The position numbers and the translations under genes are program-made. From positions 1 to 64,000 of the forward strand of contig NZ_NXMA01000003.1 of the NCBI RefSeq assembly GCF_005406215.1: a stretch of DNA of 64,000 bases, in the 5' to 3' direction. Positions 1 to 8,826 of this stretch are shown here, in pieces. Position 1 is the first letter of the stretch. The number at the start of each line of letters is the position of its first letter. The DNA comes from Campylobacter aviculae. Lineage in GTDB: Bacteria > Campylobacterota > Campylobacteria > Campylobacterales > Campylobacteraceae. The notes beneath the pieces were generated by a model. That model searched no databases and had not been told where the DNA came from. It saw only the letters and a program-made list of their open reading frames with translations.

Positions 1-2
1 AT

Positions 3-602
3 ATTTACAAAACCTCTGATCAAATGAAAGAAGCTGAAAGTTTATATATACAATCTGGAGCTTCTATAGATGGCTTAAGTGGACATAGTTTTGGTTTATT
101 CTTAGAAGAAATAAAAAATGTTTCTCAAGGAGAGGATTGGCAATTTAAACCTGATATGTCATTTTATCCAAAAAATGAAGATGGAACTTATACTAAAGAA
201 GATTTATTTATGAGTTTTTTAAAATCTTATGGTAGCGGACAACCTGTTGAAAGTTTAAATACTACACTTAATCCAAAAGTAGAAACTTATAATATGGCTA
301 TGGCTAAGGAGAGTTTTAATAGTGATGGTATTTCCTTAGATGACATCATGACAGGCAAGGTTGATTTTGCAAGTTTATTAAAAGGCTATGCACAAGATGG
401 TTGGCTTGACGCAGATATTTATGCAATGGAAAAAGGAGTTAAATGGCAGAATTCTGTTATAGGTTATGGTGGAGCTTGGTTTGATAATCAGTTTAATCAA
501 GCAAAAGCTAGTGGCTGGAAAGCAAGTAGTGAAAGTATCAATTCTTATGTTGGATCTATAATGGATAGATTAAATAATCTCATAGGACAAACTAGGGTTT
601 AA
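3..602 (+). CDS. Unknown protein, 3' part only (cut by the window edge)
   Basis: The reading frame is open from the first full codon at position 3, upstream of the first ATG at 24, so this is very probably the C-terminal part of a longer protein whose start lies outside the window. About 200 residues are visible. They are soluble, rich in Gly, Ser, Asp and aromatic residues, with no membrane segment, no cysteine and no motif I recognise; the tail ends in LIGQTRV. The gene converges on the RsmB-like gene and the two stop codons overlap by 4 bases (599-602). I do not recognise the family. Its place beside the RsmB-like gene differs from C. jejuni NCTC 11168 as I recall it, where msrA sits nearby. 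Confidence 0.7.
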   Translation: MYKTSDQMKEAESLYIQSGASIDGLSGHSFGLFLEEIKNVSQGEDWQFKPDMSFYPKNEDGTYTKEDLFMSFLKSYGSGQPVESLNTTLNPKVETYNMAMAKESFNSDGISLDDIMTGKVDFASLLKGYAQDGWLDADIYAMEKGVKWQNSVIGYGGAWFDNQFNQAKASGWKASSESINSYVGSIMDRLNNLIGQTRV

Positions 603-1477
603 GATAATTTTCTAAGTTTAGCTATAAAAAATCCATCGTAATCTGAATTTGGAATAATTCTCTTGCATTTTGAAATTTCTTGAAAAGACTCACTTTGCGC
701 ATCTTTTGCTACAACATACTCTAAATTGATGTCTAAAATTTCAAGTTTAAATTCGCTTTTTAAGGCATTTTCTATGACTTCTTCATTTTCTTCTTTGGTA
801 AATGTACAAGTGCTATAAACAAGCTCTCCGTCCACTTTTAAAGCCTTTAATGCAGAATGTAAAAGCTTTTTTTGCGTTTTAGCTATATTTTTTATTTCTT
901 TATAACTTTTTTCTAAATCAAAACCCATTTTTGCAAAAGTCGAACAAGGGGCATCAAGTAAAATTTTATCAAATTTTAAAGGACATAAATTTCCTATTGT
1001 TTTACCATCTTTCATAAAGCATTTTGCATTTACTCCATAATTTTGAAGATTTTTTTGCAAAACAAAAAAACGATCCTTGCTAATTTCATTACAAGCTAAA
1101 TAACCTGTATTTTGCATAAAATTAGCTAGATTAATGCTTTTGCCACCTGGAGCGGCACACATATCTAAAACACTTTCTCCCGCTTTTACGTCCAAATTTA
1201 AAGCACATAAATAAGAGGAATAATTTTGTATGTAAAATTTAAATTCATTAAAAGCTTTCATAGAGCTTAAAATATTTTTATCCTTAGCCTCAAACAAATA
1301 ACAATATTCATTGATTTTTTTCCATTTTAAATGGGCGTTTAAAAAATCATTTTCTAATTCTTTAGCATTGCACCTTAAAGAATTTAAAAAGACACAAATA
1401 TTTTTTTCCTTTTCAAAAGAATTTAAAATTTGAACAAATTCTTTTTCTGTATAAAGAGTTTTGATTTTAGAGAGCAA
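599..1477 (-). CDS. RsmB/Sun-family RNA m5C methyltransferase
   Basis: SAM-dependent RNA cytosine-5 methyltransferase of the NOL1/NOP2/Sun family, 292 aa. The SAM-binding motif [10 protein letters not shown] lies at residues 105-114, the DAPCST motif (Cys178) at 175-180 and the catalytic STCT motif (Cys224) near 222-225, so both family cysteines are present. It is much shorter than E. coli RsmB (about 430 aa) because the N-terminal NusB-like RNA-binding domain is missing. It could therefore modify 16S rRNA or another RNA; the exact target is not shown by sequence. It is the last gene of a minus-strand operon and overlaps ruvX by 11 bases. Equivalent to Cj0636. Confidence 0.85.
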   Translation of the reverse strand: MLSKIKTLYTEKEFVQILNSFEKEKNICVFLNSLRCNAKELENDFLNAHLKWKKINEYCYLFEAKDKNILSSMKAFNEFKFYIQNYSSYLCALNLDVKAGESVLDMCAAPGGKSINLANFMQNTGYLACNEISKDRFFVLQKNLQNYGVNAKCFMKDGKTIGNLCPLKFDKILLDAPCSTFAKMGFDLEKSYKEIKNIAKTQKKLLHSALKALKVDGELVYSTCTFTKEENEEVIENALKSEFKLEILDINLEYVVAKDAQSESFQEISKCKRIIPNSDYDGFFIAKLRKLS

Positions 1478-1847
1478 AATAATCCCTTATCATAATAAAA
1501 GCCGCCAAAGAATCCAATTTTCCATCTTTTTTTCGAGTATTGGCCCTTTGAAATTTCAAAGCCTCTTTGCTTGTTCCACTTTCATCTACATAGACTACTT
1601 CTTTTTCAAATTCAAGCAAAGAAACAAAATGTTGGATGCGTCTTTGCATTTCATCTTCGCTTGATCCTCCTTTTGGAATACCCACAATCAATAAAGAAAT
1701 ATCATATTCTTGTAAGATTTTTTTTATTTCTGTAGCGGCTTGATTGCGATTTTTTCTCATAACAGCATCAAGTGGAAGTGCTATTTTATCGATACAAAGC
1801 GCCACTCCAATACGCTTTAAACCCACATCCAATGCTAATGCTCTCAT
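1467..1847 (-). CDS. ruvX: RuvX/YqgF family Holliday-junction resolvase-like protein
   Basis: Small RNase H-fold protein, 126 aa, the usual length for the YqgF/RuvX family. It starts with the typical [17 protein letters not shown] strand carrying the first catalytic Asp (D7), has the LLIVGIPKG segment in the middle and a VYVDES segment carrying a further acidic residue. Family members are linked to pre-16S rRNA 5' end maturation and, by structure, to Holliday-junction resolution; which role applies here cannot be read from sequence. It sits between dprA (4-base overlap) and the RsmB-like gene (11-base overlap), so it is co-translated in this operon. Equivalent to Cj0635. Confidence 0.85.
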   Translation of the reverse strand: MRALALDVGLKRIGVALCIDKIALPLDAVMRKNRNQAATEIKKILQEYDISLLIVGIPKGGSSEDEMQRRIQHFVSLLEFEKEVVYVDESGTSKEALKFQRANTRKKDGKLDSLAAFIMIRDYFAL

Positions 1848-2620
1848 TTTAAAACTCTTATCAATAAACCCTCGATAGAAATTTTACCCTCAAGTTCATA
1901 TTCATAGACTTTTTCGCCATAAAGTGCTAAGGCCTCATCAACACTGACCCCTTTTTTACAAAAATCCAAAAATTCATCTTGTTTATCTTCGCACACTTTT
2001 GCAAACTGGCCAACAAATTCTTTAAAATCATAAATTAATTCCGCTTTTTTCTCTTTCAAAAGTAAATTCGTCCCGCTACTTTCATTAATCCTATGAGGTA
2101 AAACGTATAAAGGTTTTTTTAATTCTAAAGCAAGTTTAGCACTTTGCATAGAGCCACTACTCATATCAGCTTGAGCAACGACTACAGCTTCACTTAAAGC
2201 GATGATCAAACGATTTCTAAGCAAAAAATCATATTTTTTAGGGATATAATTTTCTTCATATTCACTTAAAGCTAAGGCTTCTTGATACATTTGTTTGATA
2301 ATTTTTTCATTGCTTTTTGGATAAATTTGATTCAAACCATTTGCAAAAATTCCTATCGTATAAGGCATAGCAGCGATACTTGCACTGATATCAACTCCTA
2401 AAGCCCCACCGCTTACAACACAAATTCCCGAATTTTTAAGCATATTTGCCAAAGAAAAAACGCAATTTTTTGTATAAACACTCATTTTTCTTGAGCCAAT
2501 AATTGCAATTTTACGCTTCTTTAAAAGCTCTAAATTTCCTTTATAGTAAAGTTTTTTTGGAGGTTTTTTTAAGTCTTTAAAAAGGTCTAAAAAATCATCG
2601 CTTAAAATTTTACCTTCCAT
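1844..2620 (-). CDS. dprA: DNA processing protein DprA (Smf)
   Basis: Binds incoming single-stranded DNA and loads RecA during natural transformation. The Rossmann-type core is clear: [10 protein letters not shown] with the GSR motif near residues 42-44 and [10 protein letters not shown] near 68-77, followed by YPKSNEKI. At about 258 aa it matches the short DprA of Helicobacter and lacks the N-terminal SAM domain of longer forms. I chose the ATG at 2620 over an in-frame GTG at 2629; both lie inside the end of the upstream deacetylase gene, so the two are translationally coupled. It fits the natural competence of campylobacters. Equivalent to Cj0634. Confidence 0.85.
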   Translation of the reverse strand: MEGKILSDDFLDLFKDLKKPPKKLYYKGNLELLKKRKIAIIGSRKMSVYTKNCVFSLANMLKNSGICVVSGGALGVDISASIAAMPYTIGIFANGLNQIYPKSNEKIIKQMYQEALALSEYEENYIPKKYDFLLRNRLIIALSEAVVVAQADMSSGSMQSAKLALELKKPLYVLPHRINESSGTNLLLKEKKAELIYDFKEFVGQFAKVCEDKQDEFLDFCKKGVSVDEALALYGEKVYEYELEGKISIEGLLIRVLK

Positions 2621-3791
2621 AAATTTCACTCAAATATACTAGTTCTACCTTATTAAGTAAATCTTTACTCTCTTGTAAAGCTTTTAAAGTATTTTTTCTT
2701 GGATGACCAATTGCAATGGCAAATCCTTTTTTCTGTGCTAATCTTACAGCACTTAAAAGCTGTTTTTTAACATAAGCTACATTATCTTCATTATCTAAAA
2801 ACACATCCCTTTGTATATAAATCATACCCATTTCCTTAGAAACTTTTAATGCTTTAGAGTTTCCTATAGTTTTAGAATCCACGAAAAGTAAATTTTGATT
2901 TTTTAAAGCTTCATAAAGCTTTCTCATAGCCTTTTCGTTGCTCGTAAATAAACTTCCAGTGTGATTATTGATATATTTTAAATTTTTAAAATCTTTTTTA
3001 ATCTGTGCGATTTTTTTAAAAATTCTTTCTTTGCTATCACTTGGATTTAAAGTATCAAGCTCTGGCTTGTTATAATGAATAGCTGCCAAAGGTAAATGCA
3101 CCATATAAAAATTAAAATTAGAAGCTAATTTTGGAGTATTTGGATGATTCTTATCAGGTGGAAAAAAAGAAGGATTGAGTTTCAAATTTAAAGCTTTTAA
3201 ACCTTTCACTTGACTCATACTAGACATATCATCTATAATAATGGCGAGTTTTGGTTGCTTGTTTGTTTTTTCTTTTTGAATCGGATCATATATAGTTAAA
3301 TTTTTCTCATGATGATTAAAACTTAAATTTACATCATCATAACTTTGGTTTAAGTCATTTAGCCCAATTAAACTCACGTTTTGTTCTGTGGTAATATTTT
3401 GCTCTACAATACTTGTTGTATTTTGCTCTGTTATATTTTGTTCTACAATACTTATATTTTGTTCAGTAATATTTTTATCATCTTGAAAGCTTAAATTCGC
3501 ATCAATAAGTTGTGCTTTTTGCTCTAAAATACTTAAAGAGTGATTATTGTCTTCTTGGATATAAGAATCGTCAAAAACATTAATTTCATCTTGTTTATTA
3601 TCACTATTATCATCATAAAATAAAGTAGAATCATCTTGTTTTTTTTGCTCTATTGCAACATTATTGTTTATTTCCGGAGTATTAGAATTTTGATATTTAA
3701 TTAGAATTCCTAAAGCTAATGCTATGCATAACAAGAAAAGAATCACGATAATCAAGATTCTTTGAATTTGGACTAATTTTTTCTTTGACAA
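2610..3791 (-). CDS. Divergent polysaccharide deacetylase (YibQ/DUF610 family), membrane-anchored
   Basis: 393 aa. A single N-terminal membrane segment at about residues 9-30 is followed by an acidic, Asn/Gln-rich linker to about residue 185 that contains repeated EQNIT-type units, then a periplasmic domain of the divergent polysaccharide deacetylase family. Family signatures include LAIIIDDMSSM, MVHLPLAA, INNHTGSLFTS and AIGHPRKNTL. The substrate is unknown; a cell-envelope glycan is the family-based guess. It is the first gene of the dprA-ruvX operon, preceded by a 199-base gap shared with rnr. In C. jejuni NCTC 11168 ilvC lies upstream as I recall; it is absent here. Equivalent to Cj0633. 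Confidence 0.8.
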   Translation of the reverse strand: MSKKKLVQIQRILIIVILFLLCIALALGILIKYQNSNTPEINNNVAIEQKKQDDSTLFYDDNSDNKQDEINVFDDSYIQEDNNHSLSILEQKAQLIDANLSFQDDKNITEQNISIVEQNITEQNTTSIVEQNITTEQNVSLIGLNDLNQSYDDVNLSFNHHEKNLTIYDPIQKEKTNKQPKLAIIIDDMSSMSQVKGLKALNLKLNPSFFPPDKNHPNTPKLASNFNFYMVHLPLAAIHYNKPELDTLNPSDSKERIFKKIAQIKKDFKNLKYINNHTGSLFTSNEKAMRKLYEALKNQNLLFVDSKTIGNSKALKVSKEMGMIYIQRDVFLDNEDNVAYVKKQLLSAVRLAQKKGFAIAIGHPRKNTLKALQESKDLLNKVELVYLSEIYGR

Positions 3792-3820
3792 GATATTTTC
3801 TTAAACTATTAAAATGAACA

Positions 3821-3868
3821 TTAAAATATATTTTTATCTAAATTAGATACTATAAAAACTTTATGCAT
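3821..3868 (-). CDS. Possible 15-aa leader peptide upstream of the deacetylase operon
   Basis: A short frame, MHKVFIVSNLDKNIF, starts at an ATG preceded by AGAGGT with 7-base spacing and lies inside the predicted leader of the deacetylase-dprA operon, downstream of a TATAAT box. It ends 29 bases before the deacetylase start. There is no run of one amino acid that would suggest a classical attenuator. It could also be chance or a remnant of a lost gene; confidence is low. Confidence 0.25.
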   Translation of the reverse strand: MHKVFIVSNLDKNIF

Positions 3869-3906
3869 ACACTCTACCTCTTGAAAATAAAAATTAAAAG
3901 GATAGT

Positions 3907-3912
3907 ATTATA
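3907..3912 (-). promoter_or_regulatory. -10 box of the deacetylase-dprA-ruvX operon
   Basis: On the minus strand the sequence reads TTGTTATAATAC, a perfect TATAAT with a T-rich upstream region, as in sigma-70 promoters of campylobacters, which often lack a -35 box. Transcription would start near 3900, giving a leader of about 110 bases. Confidence 0.45.
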
Positions 3913-3955
3913 ACAATTAAAGTATAAATTTCATATTTTTTTTATAAACTTTATG

Positions 3956-3961
3956 TAAAAT
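3956..3961 (+). promoter_or_regulatory. Possible -10 box of rnr-holA
   Basis: TAAAAT preceded by TG (extended -10 type) about 30 bases before the rnr start codon. It would place the start site near 3968. The match is weaker than for other promoters in this window. Confidence 0.3.
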
Positions 3962-3990
3962 TTCTAAAAACTTACCAAAAGCATATTTCA

Positions 3991-5934
3991 ATGAAAGAAT
4001 TTTTAAACAGCTTAAATTACGGAATCAGCATAAATCAAGTCAGTAATGAATTTAAACAAATCATCAGAGAACTTTTAGCAAATCAAATCATCAAAGAATA
4101 CAAAAACAAATTTTATTTAAACAATGGTTTTACCTTTGGAATACTCGATATTTCAAGCAAAGGTACAGGATTTTTAGAATGTTTTGACGAAAGTTTTAAA
4201 AAAGATCTGCTTATTGAAAACAAAAACCTAAAAGGAGCTAATTATAAGGATATCGTCGCTGTTAAGCTTTTACCTATAAAGAAAAAACGACCTAGTGCTA
4301 AAGTTGTTTTGGTGCTAAAACGCGCTAATGAAACTTCGATAGTTATCACTAAAAGATACGGGGAAGCCATACTTGGTATGAATCTTAAAACTGGACTAAG
4401 CACGGCTTTAAAAGCCTCTCAAAAGTCTTTAAAGACTTTGCCTTTAGGAACAATCTTAAAAATAGAAAATGAAAATAACAATATTATAGAAGTTTTAGGA
4501 CATATCGATGATGAAAGAGTGGATGAAAAAATTTCTCTTGCGCTTTTTAATAAAAATAGTGAATTCAGTGATACTTGCATTAAAGAAGCTTTGGCAAATG
4601 GCGATAGTGTTGATGCAAGTATGTATGAAAACCGGATCGATTTAAGATCTCTGCCTTTTTGCACCATAGATCCTATACACGCTAAAGATTTTGATGATGC
4701 GATCTATTTTGACGCACAAAAACAAGAAATTTATGTAGCTATTGCAGATGTTAGCGAATACGTTTATGCTTATAGTGCTATTGATAAAGAAGCTAGAAAT
4801 CGTGGTTTTTCGATATATTTTCCACACATTGCCATTCCAATGCTACCCTATGCCTTGAGTGAAAATATTTGTTCTTTAAAGCCTTATGAAGATCGCTTAG
4901 TGTATTGTTTTAAAATCACATTAGATCATGAATACAATGTTATCAAAGAAGAACTTTTTGAAGGAATTATCAACTCAAAACGTCGCTTTCATTACGATGA
5001 AGTAGATGAGTTTTTATCAAAAAAACCAAATTTAGAACAACATAATTGGCTTTATGAACTTTTTAAAATCACTCAAAATTTACGTAAAAAACGTCTTAAA
5101 AACGCTTTTGAATTCCGAACTGAAGAATTAAGAATGACTTTAGATGAAAATTTAAGTCTAAAAAATACTCTTTTTGAAAAAGACACGCCATCTCATAATT
5201 TAATAGAAGATTGTATGCTCTTAGCCAACAAAGCAGCAGCTAAACTTTTAGGAGATATTGGAATTTTTAGAAATCATTTAAGTGCAGATACAAGAAAAAT
5301 AAACAAACTTCTTGATGAACTTATAGAACTTGGAATCGATATCAAATTTAATCCCAATTTACCCGATCTTATACGCGACATCCAAACCTTAGCTGATGAG
5401 CTTAATTTAAGGGCGGAAGTGGATAAGCTCATCATTAAAGCACAAAAAAAAGCAGAATATTCAAGCCAAAATCAAGGTCATTTTGGCTTAGGATTTGATA
5501 AATACTCGCATTTTACTAGCCCTATTAGAAGATATTCCGATCTTATTTTACACCGCTTATTAAAAGCCAAACAAAAAAAAGACGAAAAGCTTTTTAATTA
5601 CTTACTTTTAAACATACAAAGCACTTGTGAAAATTTAAGTACGCTTGAAAGAGAGGCCGATAAAGTCGCTTTTGATTTTATGGATAGAAAATTTGCAAGA
5701 TGGGCTGCTAAAAATATAGGCAAACACTTTAAGGCTTTGATCACGCAAAATGATGGAGTTTGTATTGCTAAACTTGATGATAAAATCAAAGGGTCTGATA
5801 TTATCCTTTATGATACCCATGCTAGTTTATTGCAAAGGGTTGAAATTCAAATCTTACAAGCAGATATTATTATGGCTAAAATTTATGCTAAAATCACTAA
5901 AAATTTAACCGAACTTGAGGTAAAAAATGTATAG
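3991..5934 (+). CDS. rnr: Ribonuclease R (RNB-family 3'-5' exoribonuclease)
   Basis: Degrades structured RNA from the 3' end and takes part in mRNA and rRNA turnover. An N-terminal OB/cold-shock-like part precedes the RNB catalytic domain, whose metal-binding signature DPIHAKDFDDAI begins near residue 227; the family TSPIRRYSDL motif lies near residue 509. At 647 aa it is shorter than E. coli RNase R (813 aa), mainly at the two ends, as in other Epsilonproteobacteria. holA follows with an 8-base overlap, so the two are co-translated. Equivalent to Cj0631c. Confidence 0.92.
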   Translation: MKEFLNSLNYGISINQVSNEFKQIIRELLANQIIKEYKNKFYLNNGFTFGILDISSKGTGFLECFDESFKKDLLIENKNLKGANYKDIVAVKLLPIKKKRPSAKVVLVLKRANETSIVITKRYGEAILGMNLKTGLSTALKASQKSLKTLPLGTILKIENENNNIIEVLGHIDDERVDEKISLALFNKNSEFSDTCIKEALANGDSVDASMYENRIDLRSLPFCTIDPIHAKDFDDAIYFDAQKQEIYVAIADVSEYVYAYSAIDKEARNRGFSIYFPHIAIPMLPYALSENICSLKPYEDRLVYCFKITLDHEYNVIKEELFEGIINSKRRFHYDEVDEFLSKKPNLEQHNWLYELFKITQNLRKKRLKNAFEFRTEELRMTLDENLSLKNTLFEKDTPSHNLIEDCMLLANKAAAKLLGDIGIFRNHLSADTRKINKLLDELIELGIDIKFNPNLPDLIRDIQTLADELNLRAEVDKLIIKAQKKAEYSSQNQGHFGLGFDKYSHFTSPIRRYSDLILHRLLKAKQKKDEKLFNYLLLNIQSTCENLSTLEREADKVAFDFMDRKFARWAAKNIGKHFKALITQNDGVCIAKLDDKIKGSDIILYDTHASLLQRVEIQILQADIIMAKIYAKITKNLTELEVKNV

Positions 5935-6895
5935 AAAAGACTTGCAAATATTGCTTTCAAAAAATAATTTTCCAAATTTTTTCTTTCTTTATGGGATTGA
6001 TAATTTTCAAAGTGAGCTTTACGCTAATTTTATAAAACAAAAATACAATTGTGATGAAATTTTAAAATTATTTTTTGAAGAATACAATTTTACTAGAGCA
6101 AGTGATTTTTTAAGTGGCGGATCACTTTTTAGTGAAAAAAAACTTTTAGAGATAAAAACAAATAAAAAAATTCCCACAAAAGAACTCAAAATTTTAGTCG
6201 AACTTTGTAAAAACAATCAAAATAATTTTTTATTATTAGAACTTTACGATGAAAACTCAAAACAAAGTGATATAGAAAAAATTTTCACAAATAACTTCGC
6301 ACGCTTTTTCAAGCCAAACAATGCAAAAGAAGGTATAGAACTTTTAGCTATGAAAGCAAAAGAACTAAATATAGAAATCACTCAAAATGCCTTATTTACC
6401 TTGTTTTCTAATTTTGATGAAAACTTATACCTAGCAGCAAGTGAGCTTAATAAATTTTCAGATTTAAAAATCAGTGAAAAAGATATAGAACAATATTGTT
6501 ATAGCTTAAATTCTGGAAACTTTGAAAATTTTTTTGAAAAAATCATAAAAAGAACAGATTTTCAAAATGAACTTGAAAGAATTTCAGAAAATTATAATGA
6601 AATCGCGTTACTTAATTATTTAAGCAGTGCTTTTTATCGCCTTTTTAAAATTGCTGTTTATGCTAAAATCAATGGTAAAGTCGATTTTAAAGAACTCTTA
6701 GGCTACACTCCACCTCCTATGGTAAGTCAAAATTTAAGCCAACAAGCCTTTAGTCTAAAACTCGAACAATATAAAGAAATTTTTAATCTTTTACTCAAAA
6801 GCGAGTATGAATTAAAAACGAATTCTAAACTAGCTAAAAAAGAATTTTTAATCTCAAATTTATTAGAACTTGCCAGAATTTTAAAAAATAATTAA
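5927..6895 (+). CDS. holA: DNA polymerase III delta subunit (clamp loader)
   Basis: 322 aa. The delta subunit opens the sliding clamp as part of the replicative clamp loader. The start MYRKDLQILLSKNNFPNFFFLYG matches the epsilonproteobacterial HolA pattern (N-terminal loader fold with the F-F-L-Y-G strand), and the C-terminal half is helical with a conserved YTPPPMV-type segment in the collar region. As is usual for delta, there is no P-loop. It overlaps rnr by 8 bases. Annotation rests on overall pattern and synteny with Cj0630c rather than on catalytic residues. Confidence 0.8.
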   Translation: MYRKDLQILLSKNNFPNFFFLYGIDNFQSELYANFIKQKYNCDEILKLFFEEYNFTRASDFLSGGSLFSEKKLLEIKTNKKIPTKELKILVELCKNNQNNFLLLELYDENSKQSDIEKIFTNNFARFFKPNNAKEGIELLAMKAKELNIEITQNALFTLFSNFDENLYLAASELNKFSDLKISEKDIEQYCYSLNSGNFENFFEKIIKRTDFQNELERISENYNEIALLNYLSSAFYRLFKIAVYAKINGKVDFKELLGYTPPPMVSQNLSQQAFSLKLEQYKEIFNLLLKSEYELKTNSKLAKKEFLISNLLELARILKNN

Positions 6896-6977
6896 TCTAT
6901 AAATTATAACTTTTTCGCCCCTCATATTGAAAAAAACGCTATACTACCCAAAAAGTTAAGGATAATAAGGAATTAAA

Positions 6978-7496
6978 ATAGATTATAAGGAACGCGATGC
7001 TTTAATGAAAAATATTACAAGGTCTAAGTATATCTGCTGCTGTAAATGAAAATAACATATCTCATTGAACCTTTTATAAGAGCATTAGGTTATGACATTT
7101 TTAATCCTGATGTTGTTGATTCAAACTATATCATACCAAGGATTTATAACAGGTTTGCTTATTTTGACAGCGTCAATAAAAAGATTGTTATGTTATTTTA
7201 AAGATAGAAAGCCTTTTATTTTAATTCAAACATTAGGATTCGAGAAATACAAATATGATGATAACTGGCTTACCATATATGCCAATGAGAATCCTAGCAT
7301 TAAATGTATTATTACTACAACCGATGGTATTTATTATCATTTTTTCACAGATTTTAAAGAAGAAGGACTTGGTAGAATTTGTGTAACGCTTTCCTTGAAT
7401 ACTCGTGAAAAACCTTTTGATTTTAGCAAAACAGAAGAGGCTGAAAAAGCTATTCTCATTAAAGAAATATTAGATCTAAAAATTTTACAAGAATAG
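6978..7496 (+). pseudogene. Decayed restriction-type nuclease N-terminal domain gene (HsdR_N / COG4748-like)
   Basis: Pieces of one protein can be followed through three reading frames: DYKERDALMKNIT from 6981, then GLSISAAVNENNIS from about 7024, then LIEPFIRALGYDIFNPDVV from 7061, then YFKDRKPFILIQ and YYHFFTDFKEEG in the frame that ends at 7496. The order LIEPFIRALGYDIFNP ... KDRKPFILI ... FTDF matches the N-terminal nuclease-like domain of type I R subunits and stand-alone COG4748 proteins (there usually PFILIECK). The expected Glu-Cys-Lys after ILI is missing. A good ribosome site, AAGGA near 6966-6970, precedes ATA at 6978, which suggests the ATG start was lost. At least three frameshifts make it a pseudogene; an intact-looking 134-aa frame at 7092-7496 is its longest fragment. 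C. jejuni has capA in this position as I recall. Confidence 0.65.
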
Positions 7497-7507
7497 CAGA
7501 AAAAATC

Positions 7508-7852
7508 TTACTCCATAACAAGTCTCATGAGGTGTAAATCCTCGCCTTGTGTGATCTTATACTCTATACTTTCGCACTTTGGACACTTAAAAACATTTTG
7601 TTCTAAGATACTGTTTTGACTACATTTTAAACATAAAATTTCAAGTGGAGCAAGTTCAATCAAAAGTTTTGCATTTTTACAAAATTGTGAATTTTCCTTA
7701 AAAGTTTCAAAACAACGCTTAAAAAGATCTACCTCAACTCCGCTTAAACGCCCGATATTGACATAAATTTCTTGTATATCTTTAGCATTATTAGCTAAAG
7801 CATTTTCTTCACAAAGATCGATTAAAGATTCCACTATGCTAAGTTCATGCAT
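7508..7852 (-). CDS. hypA: Hydrogenase nickel incorporation protein HypA
   Basis: 114 aa, starting at the family-typical MHELSI, whose His2 binds nickel; an upstream in-frame TTG would add two residues and was not chosen. Four cysteines, C74-x2-C77 and C90-x2-C93, form the structural zinc site. HypA hands nickel with HypB to the hydrogenase large subunit; in Helicobacter it also serves urease, but no urease is seen here. The start ATG overlaps the hypE stop (TGATG). It is the last gene of the hyp operon. Equivalent to Cj0627. Confidence 0.95.
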   Translation of the reverse strand: MHELSIVESLIDLCEENALANNAKDIQEIYVNIGRLSGVEVDLFKRCFETFKENSQFCKNAKLLIELAPLEILCLKCSQNSILEQNVFKCPKCESIEYKITQGEDLHLMRLVME

Positions 7853-8826
7853 CAGCAAATTCTCGGCAAAAGCTCACCTTTTGGAGTCTCTAAAAAACGC
7901 TTAGCTCCAAAATAATTTTGCAAAATCACACGAGAGGCTTTTTCTTCTAAAACTTCCCCTATGATATTTGCATTTTTATTATATTTTCTTAAAATTTCTA
8001 AGGCTTTTTTCTCATCTTCTTTTTCCACACAAAGAACAAAAGTGCCTTCATTTGCGAGTTCATACGCCTCATAACCAAAAAGCTCACAAAGCCCTAATAC
8101 CTCATCTTGTATGATAATTTTTTCTTCAAAAATTAAAAAATCATTTCCACTTTGTTTTGCCCATTCGTTTAAAACCGCACTCAAGCCCCCTCTAGTTGCA
8201 TCACGCATAGCTACAACTTTTACATTATTTTCCAAAAGCTCTAAAACTTCTTCATTTAAAATCTTACAATCGCTTTTAATATTAGCTTCTAAATGATTTC
8301 TTTGAATCAAAACACTCGCGCCATGCCTACCTATATCTCCAGAAACCAACACGCTAAGCCCTGCTTTTATATTTTTAGTTTCTTTTTTATCAAGGATTTC
8401 TCCTAAAGCTGTTGTGTTGATGTAAATTTCATCACCCTTGCCTTTTGGCACCACTTTAGTATCACCACACACAACTAAAACTCCAGCTTTAGAACACTCT
8501 TTTTGTATGCTTTGTAAAATTTTATTGAGTTTTTCTATTTCAAAACCTTCTTCTAAAATAAAAGCTAAACTAAGGTACTTTGGTTTAGCTCCGACCATCA
8601 AAACATCATTGATAGAACCACAAACACAAAGTTTACCAATATTTATTTCATCATCTAAAAATATAGGATTTAAAACAAAAGAATCTGTGCTAAGGGCTAA
8701 ATTTCCTAAAATTGCAGCATCATTTGCCGCATTTAAAATATCATTGTTAAAAATTTTAAAAATTTCACCCAAAAGCTCATTCATTTCTTCTCCGCCGCCG
8801 CCATGGGCTAAAGAAATATTTTTCAT
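7852..8826 (-). CDS. hypE: Hydrogenase maturation protein HypE (carbamoyl dehydratase)
   Basis: 324 aa. PurM/AIR synthase-like ATPase that dehydrates the carbamoyl group received from HypF on its C-terminal cysteine to a thiocyanate, the source of the cyanide ligands. The N-terminal AHGGGGEEMNELL motif and the C-terminal PRIC ending with the acceptor cysteine are both intact. It overlaps hypD by 4 bases and hypA by 1. Equivalent to Cj0626. Confidence 0.96.
   Translation of the reverse strand: MKNISLAHGGGGEEMNELLGEIFKIFNNDILNAANDAAILGNLALSTDSFVLNPIFLDDEINIGKLCVCGSINDVLMVGAKPKYLSLAFILEEGFEIEKLNKILQSIQKECSKAGVLVVCGDTKVVPKGKGDEIYINTTALGEILDKKETKNIKAGLSVLVSGDIGRHGASVLIQRNHLEANIKSDCKILNEEVLELLENNVKVVAMRDATRGGLSAVLNEWAKQSGNDFLIFEEKIIIQDEVLGLCELFGYEAYELANEGTFVLCVEKEDEKKALEILRKYNKNANIIGEVLEEKASRVILQNYFGAKRFLETPKGELLPRIC

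Noticed and set aside
7092-7496. Intact-looking 134-aa hypothetical gene
   Set aside because: Its first third reads through what is, in another frame, the LIEPFIRALGYDIFNP segment of the decayed nuclease gene, so it is a pseudogene fragment and not an independent gene.
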